64,000 nucleotides of DNA, from the NCBI RefSeq assembly GCF_019345525.1, contig NZ_JAHKRA010000002.1, positions 1 through 64,000 of the forward strand, in the 5' to 3' direction. This DNA comes from Flavobacterium sp. NKUCC04_CG (GTDB lineage Bacteria; Bacteroidota; Bacteroidia; Flavobacteriales; Flavobacteriaceae). Numbering within the stretch: position 1 is the stretch's first letter; each line of letters begins with the position of its first letter. Positions 45,858 to 55,295 of the stretch are shown here, piece after piece. The notes under the pieces are model-generated. The model saw only the letters and a program-made list of their open reading frames with translations, was not told the origin of the DNA and did no database searches. The position numbers were made by a program, and so were the translations under genes.

Positions 45858-46412
45858 TTACTTTACTATTTTAACTCTTATTCTTTTAAATTTTCCAAGA
45901 GCATCCAGTTCCCACGGATCTTCTCCAATCAAAAAATATTCACCATGCTCGTTAATTATTCTATTTTCAAAGTCTTTATTCTCTGAAACAAATGCTTTTG
46001 TATGTCCGATTTGATTCCACTTTCCTCCCATAAAAGACCATACGGAAATATCGTTCCAATAGCCCTCATTAGTCCGAGAAAAAAGAATTATCTCATTAGC
46101 CTCATCTCCATTCAAATCTTCCGTTTTTGCAACAAAAACCCCTAAACTGTGATCGATGCTTATTTTGGGAATACCGTTTGAGAATTCAATATTTATAGTG
46201 TAATTATTCCCTTCAGATACTAGTTCACCGGTTTCTATTTCACGTTTTAAAATTACAAAGGCCGTATCCTTTTCTTGATCATTATTGATATCACCGACAA
46301 AAAACCGACTGTATTCTACTTCAATTTTTGGGTGAACAATCTTATCAATGCGCTCTTTTTTAGGTTGACAACTAAAAAACAATAACAGCAAAAGTAAAAA
46401 TCTAGTCTTCAT
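45858..46412 (-). CDS. Lipoprotein with VCBS/FG-GAP-like calcium-loop motifs
   Basis: The 184-residue protein begins MKTRFLLLLLLFFSC (lipobox FFSC). Two Asp/Asn-rich loops of the FG-GAP kind follow: VGDINNDQEKDTAFV and TEDLNGDEANEIILF. It is likely an envelope lipoprotein that binds calcium. The frame extends 15 codons upstream, but the ATG at 46410-46412 begins directly with the signal peptide and is preferred. Confidence 0.75.
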   Translation of the reverse strand: MKTRFLLLLLLFFSCQPKKERIDKIVHPKIEVEYSRFFVGDINNDQEKDTAFVILKREIETGELVSEGNNYTINIEFSNGIPKISIDHSLGVFVAKTEDLNGDEANEIILFSRTNEGYWNDISVWSFMGGKWNQIGHTKAFVSENKDFENRIINEHGEYFLIGEDPWELDALGKFKRIRVKIVK

Positions 46413-46704
46413 ATCTCTTATCGTGAAACTAAGCACGCGTATTTTAAAGCCCTCCACAAAAGCAGATTCTATTTCGGAAATTCATTTAAACAACAGCAGT
46501 CAGATTTAGCATCCTAACCCAACTGAATTATTAACCATTTTTTACTAAATCGCTTATTAAGCCAAGTGATTTTTAAATAAAGAAAACATATTAATCCATT
46601 TTTATGCACTCCTTCCATAATATGATTGTTGAAATCCTCTTGCATTTCGCCATGTCATATCTAAAATTAAAAAAGGTTTATATCACTTCTCTTCTTTTGA
46701 TGTG

Positions 46705-47148
46705 TTAAGTATTGCTTTGGTAGGCTAAAAAATTTGCCGCAACCAAACATATCTCTTGATGTATTGCAGTGTTGACGCTAATAGATTTTAGCACTTGGAT
46801 TAATTCCAGGGAATTTTCAGTTTTCTCACCATTTATTATCCGATTAAGCAACCAAACCGTATGTACTGTAGGTTGTTTTAAAACGGATTGCAACAACACG
46901 TCTTCATAGAATCGACTGTTTTCTTGATAAAATTTCTCAATAAAATGTGTTAACGCTCCGGGACTTCCGAACTCTACTAAAGGCTGCTTTTCCATCAATT
47001 CCAGTATAGGTTGAACGGACTCCACCCCTATTTGATTTTGCTCCATTAAATCCACAATATCATATTGAATAAGGGCAAACTCAGCCTCATCATCACTCCA
47101 ATGATGACTATCCAAAAAATCGACAATGGGTTGCAAGTATTTCTCCAT
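46705..47148 (-). CDS. Helical protein of unknown function
   Basis: The 147-residue, acidic, alpha-helical protein starts MEKYLQPIVDFLDSHHWSDDEAEFAL and shows HEAT-like helix pairs (LLQSVLKQPTVHTVWLLNRII). No signal or membrane segment is present. Small helical proteins of this kind in Bacteroidota can be immunity proteins of toxin systems, but nothing here proves that. It lies 91 bp downstream of another small unknown gene. Confidence 0.6.
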   Translation of the reverse strand: MEKYLQPIVDFLDSHHWSDDEAEFALIQYDIVDLMEQNQIGVESVQPILELMEKQPLVEFGSPGALTHFIEKFYQENSRFYEDVLLQSVLKQPTVHTVWLLNRIINGEKTENSLELIQVLKSISVNTAIHQEICLVAANFLAYQSNT

Positions 47149-47239
47149 GGCTATAGTTATCTATATTTTAACTGAATACTTTTACGTTACGCTCAAGCAA
47201 CATTCGCAGTTTCGGAATTTGCATATAAAATGCTATGAT

Positions 47240-47686
47240 TTAGTTTAAAATTTCAAAGACGTTTTCCCATTCTTCGTCCTCGGTAATTTCGCAATCAAAA
47301 TTAATCAACCTGTCAGTATCTTCCTCAAGTTCATTTAACCTCTTTATTGCTTCCTCAACCTCGTCCACATAAAATTCTAAATTAATTCCTACATCGGTCG
47401 TAATTCTGGCTACCAGATGACAAACACAGACTTCTCTCAAATTAGTTGTCAAATACTTTTCGATATCCGTGATATCAAGCTGGTCTTGTTGAGCATTAAA
47501 ATCATCTGTGAAGTCAACCGTTATATAGCAGTTGAATTTACATTCCTTTTTAAATTTATAATTTTTGTATGCTTTATCTACCCAATGAGTCTCCGTTTTA
47601 CCGTTTTGCGTGTCCATCATAAAAACGGTAATGCTATTAACTGGATAAATTTGCATCTTATCTAAGCTTGTTTCCTTCCAATTCAT
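47240..47686 (-). CDS. Small acidic protein of unknown function
   Basis: The 148-residue protein contains a KFKKECKFNCYITVDF strand region, an acidic helical stretch (DEVEEAIKRLNELEEDTD) and an acidic end. I do not recognise the family. It is cytoplasmic by sequence. Codon and base composition are like the neighbouring accessory genes. Confidence 0.55.
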   Translation of the reverse strand: MNWKETSLDKMQIYPVNSITVFMMDTQNGKTETHWVDKAYKNYKFKKECKFNCYITVDFTDDFNAQQDQLDITDIEKYLTTNLREVCVCHLVARITTDVGINLEFYVDEVEEAIKRLNELEEDTDRLINFDCEITEDEEWENVFEILN

Positions 47687-47894
47687 ATCTATATAATCTA
47701 GTTGTAATTTATGTTTACTAACTGCTTAAAACTTACTTATAAAAAGCAGTATAACATCAAATAATAAAAACTAATTCGTTGTTATTAAATTTTTTAAAAT
47801 GCGAAATACTTCAATTGATTCCACTTACTCCACTTAAAACCCCTTTAGGTAACTCAAACTGGAAGTAAACTCAATTCGTGACAGTCGCTATATT

Positions 47895-48989
47895 TTAATT
47901 ATTTTTCTTGAAAAAACTTTTAAACGAATCATACAACTTCTCCGGTTCTTCACTTGGGAGATTATGAGACGCATTTTTGATGTAAATTAATTCTTTATCT
48001 TTTTTAGGAACATTTGTTAAGGCTTTATATATCATTTTTCCAGATTCCACTCCAATAGCATAGTCGAATTCACCTTGTATAATTAAGGTTGGTGTTTTAA
48101 TTTTAGAAATTTCACTTAAGATATTGAGATTGTTGTAAGATCCTTGCCCATGAAAAACTTCGTTGATATATTCAAATCTCTCCATTACTTTCTCTAACAG
48201 TTCGGGTGTATATTTATTTCTAATATAGAAATCTGGATCCTTCAACAGTGCTTCTATTTTTGCTTTCTTTTCAGGTTGAGCCCAATAAACATCAAATCCC
48301 AGATCTTTTGGAAACTCATATCTTATAGTATTCATATCAACGAAGAAAGTTTTGTTAAAACCACTTTTCTCTATCGTATCTAATTTTTTAAGAATATGAT
48401 TGTATCTTTCAATTTTAGAGGGATCAACGGTTTTTTTAAGGAGGCTATTCGCTAATTGTTTTTCGTGTTTGATTAACGCCAGAGTATTATGTTGAATGTT
48501 TGCGGTACCCGAATTACAAATAAAAGAATTGATTTTTTCTTGATGTTTTAATAAGTACAAAAAACCATACATACCGCCCCAAGAAGAACCTAAAAGATTG
48601 ATTTTCTTGTTCGGATACTTGTCTTTGATATATTCCACCACTTTGTCCAAATCTTTCACAAATTGATCGGTAGTAAACATCGTTTTATCACGAAAATCAT
48701 CAGATTTACCACAACCCCGTTGATCAAAATAAACCATCAAATAATCATTTTCAAACACATCTCTAAAAAATTCATGGTCAACATTGAACGCTCCTGGACC
48801 TCCGTGAAGTGTAATAATAATTGGTTTTTCAGGATTACCAACAATTCTGGCGTAAAGATTAGTTCTTTCAATAGGTATAAAAAACTCCGTATCGATTTGA
48901 TTCTTTAGGATTTGATCTCTTTTTTGTGCTATACAGCTATGGGAAATTAAAAAAGAGTATATAATTGATACTATTAGTAATCGATTCAT
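47895..48989 (-). CDS. Alpha/beta hydrolase, proline-iminopeptidase-like, secreted
   Basis: The 364-residue protein has a signal peptide (lipobox-like ISHSC, Cys19) and S33-family motifs: oxyanion HGGPGAF, DQRGCGKS, nucleophile GSSWGGMYG, acid in QGEFDYAIG and His in ASHNLPSEEP. These enzymes release N-terminal residues from peptides or act on other small esters. The presence of a cap domain between the nucleophile and acid agrees with the family. The gene stands alone. Confidence 0.88.
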   Translation of the reverse strand: MNRLLIVSIIYSFLISHSCIAQKRDQILKNQIDTEFFIPIERTNLYARIVGNPEKPIIITLHGGPGAFNVDHEFFRDVFENDYLMVYFDQRGCGKSDDFRDKTMFTTDQFVKDLDKVVEYIKDKYPNKKINLLGSSWGGMYGFLYLLKHQEKINSFICNSGTANIQHNTLALIKHEKQLANSLLKKTVDPSKIERYNHILKKLDTIEKSGFNKTFFVDMNTIRYEFPKDLGFDVYWAQPEKKAKIEALLKDPDFYIRNKYTPELLEKVMERFEYINEVFHGQGSYNNLNILSEISKIKTPTLIIQGEFDYAIGVESGKMIYKALTNVPKKDKELIYIKNASHNLPSEEPEKLYDSFKSFFKKNN

Positions 48990-49089
48990 TAAAATATAAG
49001 TTTTTTATTTTACAAACCCTCAAGCTAGCAAATTAGCTCGATTCAGGCATCATTGGCAATATATATCAATAGCAACAGAACAAAGTTGA

Positions 49090-49401
49090 CTAATTCGAAT
49101 TTTCTATTAAATCGACACGAAAATACATAAAAAAAGAGGATATTATCAGTTTAACATCGCAAATATTCTTGTTTATTTTCAATGTAAATCGAACATGCTT
49201 TCTGTAAATAAAAGCTAATAAAATAGCTAAATCGAGTTCGTAATCATTCGAAACAGGCTTATAAGTATTATTATTACGGTTTGATGCTTTTAAATAATTT
49301 GGATTATCTAAAATAGAAATACACGCTTCTACAATCCACCGAGGACCAGCTGCAACCAAAACACTCATAATACAGTATTTTTGCAAAAATTTAAAATTCA
49401 T
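49090..49401 (-). CDS. Doubtful small ORF
   Basis: The 103-codon frame has a hydrophobic start and a repetitive C-terminus (MYFRVDLIENSN). It has no motif that I recognise and sits in A+T-rich DNA. It may be a real small gene or a chance frame. Confidence 0.22.
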   Translation of the reverse strand: MNFKFLQKYCIMSVLVAAGPRWIVEACISILDNPNYLKASNRNNNTYKPVSNDYELDLAILLAFIYRKHVRFTLKINKNICDVKLIISSFFMYFRVDLIENSN

Positions 49402-49734
49402 AATCTACATTATCTTATAAAACACAGTTTTATTTATCCTTTTTTTTAAAATATAAATAAATTCAAAAACGTTTTTTATTGATAAATCAATTATAGGAAT
49501 GCTTATAATTCCTATAATTACGCTTTAATATGCTGATTACTTCAATCAAAAAGAAGGGCGTATAAATGATTTTAAAAGAGCATTATAGCATTAATAATAG
49601 CCAAAAATGTTAAATCCATTATTTGATGATTAAACTATATATTATTTTAGTTTTTAATGCGTTATATAAAACATAATTAACGTCAACCAAAAGATGTTGT
49701 GGTATATTTTAATTAACTTTATAAAAAAATTCAG
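49402..49734. other. A+T-rich intergenic region
   Basis: These 333 bases lie upstream of the glutathione peroxidase gene. I see no gene or strong hairpin; the promoter of the next gene must be here but no clear consensus was placed. Confidence 0.45.
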
Positions 49735-50322
49735 ATGAAAAGATTGGCCCTAGCATGCGGATTGTTATTTCTTTTTAGTTGTAACAACATCGCGCAAAAC
49801 AAAAACACAGACAAGAACACAACCATGACAGAAAAAAATCAAGAAAATACGATCTATCAGTTTAAAGTTAAAGACATTGAAGGCAATGAATTTGATTTTG
49901 CGTCCTTAAAGGGAAAAAAGCTTATGATAGTCAATACCGCTTCGGAATGTGGTTTAACACCTCAATACGAACAATTGCAGAGTATCTATCAAGAATTTAA
50001 AGATAAAAACTTTATTATAGTAGGATTTCCAGCCAATAATTTTGGTTCTCAAGAACCTGGTTCCAATAAAGAGATTTCAGCTTTCTGTACTAAAAACTAC
50101 GGCGTTACCTTTCCTATGATGGAGAAAATTTCGGTAAAAGGAGATGATATGGCTGCGATTTATCAATTCTTGACGAAAAAAGAATTAAACGGTCTACAAG
50201 ACAGTCAAGTTGAATGGAATTTCCAAAAATATTTGATTGATGAAAACGGAAAACTTGTTCAAGTAGTTGGACCAAGAATTCTTCCAAATGATCCTGATGT
50301 AAAAAAATGGATTAAGGGTTAA
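49735..50322 (+). CDS. Glutathione peroxidase-like thiol peroxidase, lipoprotein
   Basis: The 195-residue protein starts with a lipoprotein signal (LFLFSC, Cys16) and a short linker. The GPx fold follows: NTASECGLTPQYEQLQ with peroxidatic Cys72, GFPANNFGSQEPGS and VEWNFQKYLID with the active-site Trp-Asn. Bacterial Cys-type GPx enzymes usually take electrons from thioredoxin and reduce lipid or hydrogen peroxides. The lipoprotein anchor places it in the envelope. Confidence 0.92.
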   Translation: MKRLALACGLLFLFSCNNIAQNKNTDKNTTMTEKNQENTIYQFKVKDIEGNEFDFASLKGKKLMIVNTASECGLTPQYEQLQSIYQEFKDKNFIIVGFPANNFGSQEPGSNKEISAFCTKNYGVTFPMMEKISVKGDDMAAIYQFLTKKELNGLQDSQVEWNFQKYLIDENGKLVQVVGPRILPNDPDVKKWIKG

Positions 50323-50371
50323 AAGCCCTAATATATCTTTTTGGATTTATAGATTTCTATTGCTTTGTTTG

Positions 50372-50379
50372 TATCTTTG
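50372..50379 (+). promoter_or_regulatory. menD -7 promoter element
   Basis: TATCTTTG matches TAnnTTTG exactly and lies 16 bp before the menD start; no TTG lies at the normal -33 distance. Confidence 0.45.
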
Positions 50380-50395
50380 AGTTTTACTTTCAGCT

Positions 50396-52060
50396 ATGAT
50401 ATACCCCGAAATAGAACTTGCACAAAGCATTATCGAAATCTGTAAATCTAAAAACATTCAACATATTGTTATTTCTCCGGGATCTCGAAATGCCCCTTTG
50501 ACAATAGGTTTTGCCAGTGATCCTTTTTTCAAGTGTTATAGTATCGCAGATGAGCGCTGTGCCGCTTTTTTTGCTATGGGAATTGCGCAACAAATCAATT
50601 ATCCTACCGCAGTAGTTTGTACTTCGGGTTCGGCTCTACTTAATTATTATCCGGCAGTAGCTGAAGCTTTTTACAGTCAAATACCCTTAGTGGTTATATC
50701 TGCAGATCGGCCAACTGATAAAATAGACATTGGAGACGGTCAAACGATTCGCCAACAAAACGTTTATGCCAATCACATAATTTACAATGCCAATTTAAAC
50801 GAAAAGGCATCCACGCAGAACGACGAAGCGATTCAAAATGCCATTCATCACGCCATAACAAAACGGGGACCGGTTCACATTAATGCTCCTTTTGAAGAAC
50901 CGCTTTACAATACGGTGACTTCATTGAGTATTAACCCCTTACTGATTGATTACAAAACAGTAGAACCGACCGAAACGGCAATAGATCGGTATGCGCTTCA
51001 ATGGAAAGCCGCTTCAAAAAAATTAATTCTCATTGGCGTTAATGCTCCGAAATCCCTTTCACAAAACACCTTAGATTTCTTTGCTAATGACCCCACTGTG
51101 GTTGTACTAACCGAAACTACTTCGAATGTACATCACCCCAATTTTGTATATAATATAGATACGTTAATCACGCCCTTTACTCACGAAGACTTTCTTGAAT
51201 TTCAACCCGAATTACTCGTTACCTTAGGTGGTATGGTGGTGTCTAAAAGAATTAAATCCTTTTTAAGAAAATACAGTCCAAAAACCCATTGGCACGTTGA
51301 TTTGTTGCGTTTTTACGACACCTATGATTGTCTTAGCGATTCTATCGAAGCGACGCCAGAACTCTTTTTTACCCAACTTCAACAACAATTAAATCACTAC
51401 AAACCCGAAATCGGATATCAATTGTGGGTTAATACCCTTCTAAAAGAACGGCAAATTCAACACAGTCACTTTTTGAAAAACATTGCTTTTTCAGATATGA
51501 AAGCGTTTGAAATATTGATTCCCCAATTGCCTCCAAATTCACAATTACAAATCAGTAATAGCGCCGCCATTCGATATGCACAATTATTTCCCATTGCACC
51601 GAGTATAGAAGTCTTTTGCAATCGCGGAACCAGCGGTATAGACGGAAGCACTTCAACATCAATTGGAGCTGCGGTAGGCAGTTTAAAACCCAATATTTTG
51701 ATAACAGGAGATATCGGTTTTTTATACGACAGCAATGCGCTTTGGAATAACTATATTCCCAAAAATTATAAAATTATTGTAATCAATAATCGCGGTGGAG
51801 GTATTTTCCGCATACTCCCTGGTCATGTGGAAAACGACATTTTTCATACCTATTTTGAAACCAATCATCACTACGACCTCTCTCATTTGGCAAAAATGCA
51901 TGGCTTCGATTACTATCAAGCTGAAGATGAAGCTGGATTAAAAAGCGTTTTAACCGATTTTTGGAGTAAAGTAGAGAAACCCGCCCTATTGGAAATCAAT
52001 ACTCCAACTCAAATCAATAATGCAATTTTAAAAGATTATTTTAATAACTTAGTTAAATAA
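50396..52060 (+). CDS. menD: SEPHCHC synthase (menaquinone biosynthesis)
   Basis: The 554-residue thiamine-diphosphate enzyme joins isochorismate and 2-oxoglutarate in menaquinone synthesis. ThDP-family features are visible: the N-terminal ISPGSRNAPLTIGFA, AVVCTSGSALLNYYPAVAEA with the PPYRR-like region, and the C-terminal ThDP motif GDIGFLYDSNAL...IVINNRGGGIF. Length and start match MenD. Other men genes are not in the window. Menaquinone is the usual Bacteroidota quinone. Confidence 0.95.
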   Translation: MIYPEIELAQSIIEICKSKNIQHIVISPGSRNAPLTIGFASDPFFKCYSIADERCAAFFAMGIAQQINYPTAVVCTSGSALLNYYPAVAEAFYSQIPLVVISADRPTDKIDIGDGQTIRQQNVYANHIIYNANLNEKASTQNDEAIQNAIHHAITKRGPVHINAPFEEPLYNTVTSLSINPLLIDYKTVEPTETAIDRYALQWKAASKKLILIGVNAPKSLSQNTLDFFANDPTVVVLTETTSNVHHPNFVYNIDTLITPFTHEDFLEFQPELLVTLGGMVVSKRIKSFLRKYSPKTHWHVDLLRFYDTYDCLSDSIEATPELFFTQLQQQLNHYKPEIGYQLWVNTLLKERQIQHSHFLKNIAFSDMKAFEILIPQLPPNSQLQISNSAAIRYAQLFPIAPSIEVFCNRGTSGIDGSTSTSIGAAVGSLKPNILITGDIGFLYDSNALWNNYIPKNYKIIVINNRGGGIFRILPGHVENDIFHTYFETNHHYDLSHLAKMHGFDYYQAEDEAGLKSVLTDFWSKVEKPALLEINTPTQINNAILKDYFNNLVK

Positions 52061-52096
52061 TAACCTATAAGTAAGTGTATACTTCTAAAATTTTAT

Positions 52097-52104
52097 TATA
52101 TTTG
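52097..52104 (+). promoter_or_regulatory. -7 element of the DUF2853 gene
   Basis: TATATTTG lies 24 bp ahead of the start codon; no clear -33 TTG was found. Confidence 0.4.
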
Positions 52105-52127
52105 AATATAACCAATTATAAAATAAA

Positions 52128-52472
52128 ATGAGTAAAAGAGCTGAATTAATTGAGAAATACGCGGCAGACTTAAAAGATAAATGCGGCGTTACTCCAAATA
52201 TGGAGTTATTAGAAAAAGTAACTATCGGATGTGGTCCTTCCATTTACAACAAGGATTCCTCAACGGTAGCTGGAACGTCTAAAGAGGAACTCTTGACGGT
52301 AAGACAAAATTTTTTAATCAAAAAATTAGGCCTAGAAGATTCTCCTAAATTAGATGAGGCCATTGCGAAAGTAATGCATCAATACGGGGATTCTAACAGA
52401 AACAAATATAGAGCTGTTGTCTATTATCTTTTGACGGTTCATTTCAAAAAAGAAAGCGTTTACAAAAAATAA
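52128..52472 (+). CDS. DUF2853 family protein
   Basis: The 114-residue helical protein carries the DUF2853 pattern: ELIEKYAADLKDKCG at the start, GPSIYNKDSSTVAGTSKEEL in the middle, and SNRNKYRAVVYYLL near the end. Function is unknown; a structure of a family member exists and is all-helical. The gene follows menD by 67 bp, has its own promoter element and a strong terminator. Confidence 0.88.
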   Translation: MSKRAELIEKYAADLKDKCGVTPNMELLEKVTIGCGPSIYNKDSSTVAGTSKEELLTVRQNFLIKKLGLEDSPKLDEAIAKVMHQYGDSNRNKYRAVVYYLLTVHFKKESVYKK

Positions 52473-52496
52473 TTTTAAAGAAGTTTCTTTAAAAGT

Positions 52497-52529
52497 CAAA
52501 AGCCCGAGGATTTCTCCTCGGGCTTTTTT
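52497..52529 (+). terminator. Terminator of the DUF2853 gene
   Basis: Perfect 10-bp stem AGCCCGAGGA/TCCTCGGGCT, loop TTTC, followed by a T-run. Confidence 0.93.
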
Positions 52530-52631
52530 GTTTGATATATAGCAGTATCCATTCTATCATCGTTTTAACGCAACTATCTTGCATAAGTATCAACTTAAAA
52601 ACAAAAAACCCTACCTCTAAATTAATTTCCT

Positions 52632-52658
52632 AAAAAAAAAGCCATCTAAAAGACGGCT
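52632..52658 (-). terminator. Terminator of the SIMPL gene
   Basis: On the minus strand, AGCCGTCT/AGATGGCT (one G-U pair) is followed by nine T residues. Confidence 0.85.
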
Positions 52659-52684
52659 GATTTTTTAAAGTATGATTAAGTAAA

Positions 52685-53383
52685 TTATTCCAAACTAAAA
52701 TTGATAGAAACATTTGAACTAACTTCAATTTCTCCAATTGCTAAAGTTTGATCTAAAGCCATATCCTCAGAGGCACCAGCCTTGGCAGCATACATCATCA
52801 TTGGTCTAGGCGAGTATGCAACCGATTCGTCTGATACGAATACCGCTTTACCCACTTTTTGTCCTAAAGCATTAGCGTAATCCGTTGCTTTTTTCTTAGC
52901 ATCAGCCACTGCTTTCGTTCTAGCTTCTGTTTGATAATCTGCCGCTTTAGATGACTTAAACTCTACTCCTTGAATCTGATTAGCTCCTGCTTGAATCAAT
53001 CCCAACATCAATTCTTCATATTTAGATAAATCTTTTAATTGAATAGTAATGGTTTGGTTTGCTTGAAAATAATCTAATTTAGTTTCATAATCTCTGTTTT
53101 TGTAAAGATTTACGCGTTGCGTTTGGTAATCATTTTCCGAGATTTTCATTTTTTTAATATACTTGATGATGTTCGCAATGACTGCATCATTTTCTTTTTT
53201 TACAATCACTGCATCACTACCGCGATTTTCAGTACCAATTGTGATATTAGCTTGATCGGGTTTTATCGATACTTTTCCAGAACCGCTAACCGCGATTTGT
53301 GGACTTTGTATCCCTGAAGGGTTTTGTGCATTCATAGTAATAGCCATTAGTAAGGTTGCAAATAATACAGATAGTTTTTTCAT
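52685..53383 (-). CDS. SIMPL (DUF541) domain protein, periplasmic
   Basis: The 232-residue protein has a signal peptide (cleavage near MNA-QN) and a DUF541 fold: IAVSGSGKVSIKPDQANITIG at the start and a KATDYANALGQKVGKAVFV segment later. The family forms oligomeric periplasmic or outer-membrane assemblies (for example BP26) of unclear role. It is monocistronic. Confidence 0.9.
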   Translation of the reverse strand: MKKLSVLFATLLMAITMNAQNPSGIQSPQIAVSGSGKVSIKPDQANITIGTENRGSDAVIVKKENDAVIANIIKYIKKMKISENDYQTQRVNLYKNRDYETKLDYFQANQTITIQLKDLSKYEELMLGLIQAGANQIQGVEFKSSKAADYQTEARTKAVADAKKKATDYANALGQKVGKAVFVSDESVAYSPRPMMMYAAKAGASEDMALDQTLAIGEIEVSSNVSINFSLE

Positions 53384-53515
53384 TGGGGGGTGTTTTTAAA
53401 TTAAGTTTTTAAATATCTTTTTTCTTTATCGTCCTTCTAAATACCAAATCACAAACCATTGCGATTGATAATTATAAACCGTTTATAAGCATAATTCCAA
53501 AAACGATGCCACAAA

Positions 53516-54157
53516 TTACAACTTGTTGGTTTTTATGAGTACAAATAGCACTATAATCGGTATAAGTAACAGTCCTACAAGTATTGGTTCGTTTGAAATT
53601 ATTTCGGGAGATTTGATCAACGTCAATACAAAACCACCAATTGCACCACCAAAATGGGCGGCATGTCCAATATTGTCGTTGTTTTTCTTCATCCCGTAAA
53701 TCGAATACGACAAATACCCAATACCGAAAATATAAGCTGGTATGGGAATGGGTATAAAAAACAGGTATAGATTCATACCGGGATTTAGCAAAATAGACGC
53801 ATACAATACGCCCATTACAGCGCCCGATGCACCGATAGCTCTATAATATGGATTATTTTTATAAAATGATAAAGTCAATACATTACCAACGAGCAAACTG
53901 CCTGCATAAATAAGTATAAAGTAAAAACTCGAATAATAAGAGATTACTATAGGGGCAAACATATACAAGGTAAACATATTAAAAAACAAATGTCCAATGT
54001 CTGCATGTAAAAAACCCGAACTGATCATTCTGTATTTTTCACCGTTTTGAATACGCCCAATATGAAACTCGTATTTGGAAAAAAAACTAGGGTCATTAAA
54101 ACCTTTAAAACTAACAAGTACAGTGACCAAAATCACTACGAGTAAAATGGGAATCAT
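53516..54157 (-). CDS. Rhomboid-family intramembrane serine protease
   Basis: The 213-residue six-TM protein has the rhomboid active site GASGAVMG (Ser111) and a catalytic histidine in HAAHFGGAIGGF (probably His168). The LHADIGHLFFNMFTLYMFAP segment supplies the oxyanion His and Asn. It would cleave membrane proteins within the bilayer. It is divergent from the acyltransferase gene 185 bp away. Confidence 0.93.
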   Translation of the reverse strand: MIPILLVVILVTVLVSFKGFNDPSFFSKYEFHIGRIQNGEKYRMISSGFLHADIGHLFFNMFTLYMFAPIVISYYSSFYFILIYAGSLLVGNVLTLSFYKNNPYYRAIGASGAVMGVLYASILLNPGMNLYLFFIPIPIPAYIFGIGYLSYSIYGMKKNNDNIGHAAHFGGAIGGFVLTLIKSPEIISNEPILVGLLLIPIIVLFVLIKTNKL

Positions 54158-54208
54158 AATATTTATTTAGAGGGTAAAAATAGTCATACTTTTTTAGAAA
54201 GGAATATA

Positions 54209-54241
54209 TTGTGTAAAAAAACGTATAATAAAGTATCTTTG
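54209..54241 (+). promoter_or_regulatory. Promoter upstream of the acyltransferase
   Basis: TTG (54209-54211), 22 bp, TATCTTTG (54234-54241). It leaves an untranslated leader of about 94 bases before the start at 54342. Confidence 0.6.
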
Positions 54242-54341
54242 TAAAATAATACCTGATCATATCGTCAAGTGACCGTCTTTACAATAATATAAACAGATTT
54301 TAAAACAGGCGATACATTCAAAAAACAAGTAATTTCAACCT

Positions 54342-55247
54342 ATGAATTTTATTATATATATAGTAGCTTATCCCCTACTATGGCTGCTGTCCATACTCCC
54401 TTTTCCCATCTTTTACTTTGTATCAGATTGTCTATTTGTGCTCGTGTTCCATTTGATTCGATACAGACGAAAAACCGTACAAGACAATTTGCGATTAACA
54501 CTACCGCATTTAAGCGATTTGGAACGAAAAAATATAGAACGAAAATTTTATCACTATATGTGTGATATGTTTTTAGAAATGGTAAAAACCCTTACAATTT
54601 CAGAAGAGGAAATGAGCAAGCGCTATGTGTTTACCAATATAGAATTGATTCATGAACTGGAAAAAACCAATAAGAGTATTATTTTATTTTGTGCACATTA
54701 TGCTAGTTGGGAATGGATTATCATTTTGGGGAAATATATAGATTATAAAGGGTTTGGTATTTACAAAAAAATTCAAAATCCGTATTTTGACAAACTCATT
54801 CACGATATACGTTCGCGATTTAATGCCGAATTAATTGACACCAGCCATACTATAAAAACGGTTTTAAGCAATGAATCTAAAGGAATTAAAGGAGTTTATG
54901 CCTTTGTAAGCGACCAATCGCCAATGGTGGAGGATGCCAATTTCTGGACCGATTTTATGAACATGGAAGTTCCGGTACATACCGGTGGCGAAGCCCTGGC
55001 TAAAAAACTCGATATGCATGCCTTGTACCTCAAAGTAGAACGCAAAGCAAGAGGTCAATATGAAGCTACTTTCGTTTCACTGGCCGATGAAGTGAAGTCG
55101 GTACCCAATTACGAAATTACCGAACGTTTTATACGCGAAGTGGAAAAACAGATATACGAGGCTCCGGAATACTATTTTTGGACACATAAACGATGGAAGC
55201 ACCGCGATAAAAATCCTAAGAAACTACTGAAAACGGAGGAATTATAA
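54342..55247 (+). CDS. Lysophospholipid/lipid A acyltransferase (LPLAT, HtrB-like)
   Basis: The 301-residue protein has one N-terminal membrane helix (about residues 5-35) and the LPLAT catalytic motif H-x4-E (His119...Glu124 in FCAHYASWEW). A DQSPMVEDANFWTDFM segment follows, typical of LpxL/LpxM-like enzymes. It probably adds a secondary acyl chain to lipid A, or acylates another envelope lipid. The 3' end is convergent with glmM. Confidence 0.9.
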   Translation: MNFIIYIVAYPLLWLLSILPFPIFYFVSDCLFVLVFHLIRYRRKTVQDNLRLTLPHLSDLERKNIERKFYHYMCDMFLEMVKTLTISEEEMSKRYVFTNIELIHELEKTNKSIILFCAHYASWEWIIILGKYIDYKGFGIYKKIQNPYFDKLIHDIRSRFNAELIDTSHTIKTVLSNESKGIKGVYAFVSDQSPMVEDANFWTDFMNMEVPVHTGGEALAKKLDMHALYLKVERKARGQYEATFVSLADEVKSVPNYEITERFIREVEKQIYEAPEYYFWTHKRWKHRDKNPKKLLKTEEL

Positions 55248-55256
55248 TAGCTATAA

Positions 55257-55290
55257 AACAAAAAAATGGAGCCGTAGCTCCATTTTTTTG
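55257..55290. terminator. Bidirectional terminator
   Basis: Stem ATGGAGC/GCTCCAT with loop CGTA, A-run left, T-run right, placed between convergent genes. Confidence 0.92.
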
Positions 55291-55295
55291 TTTTA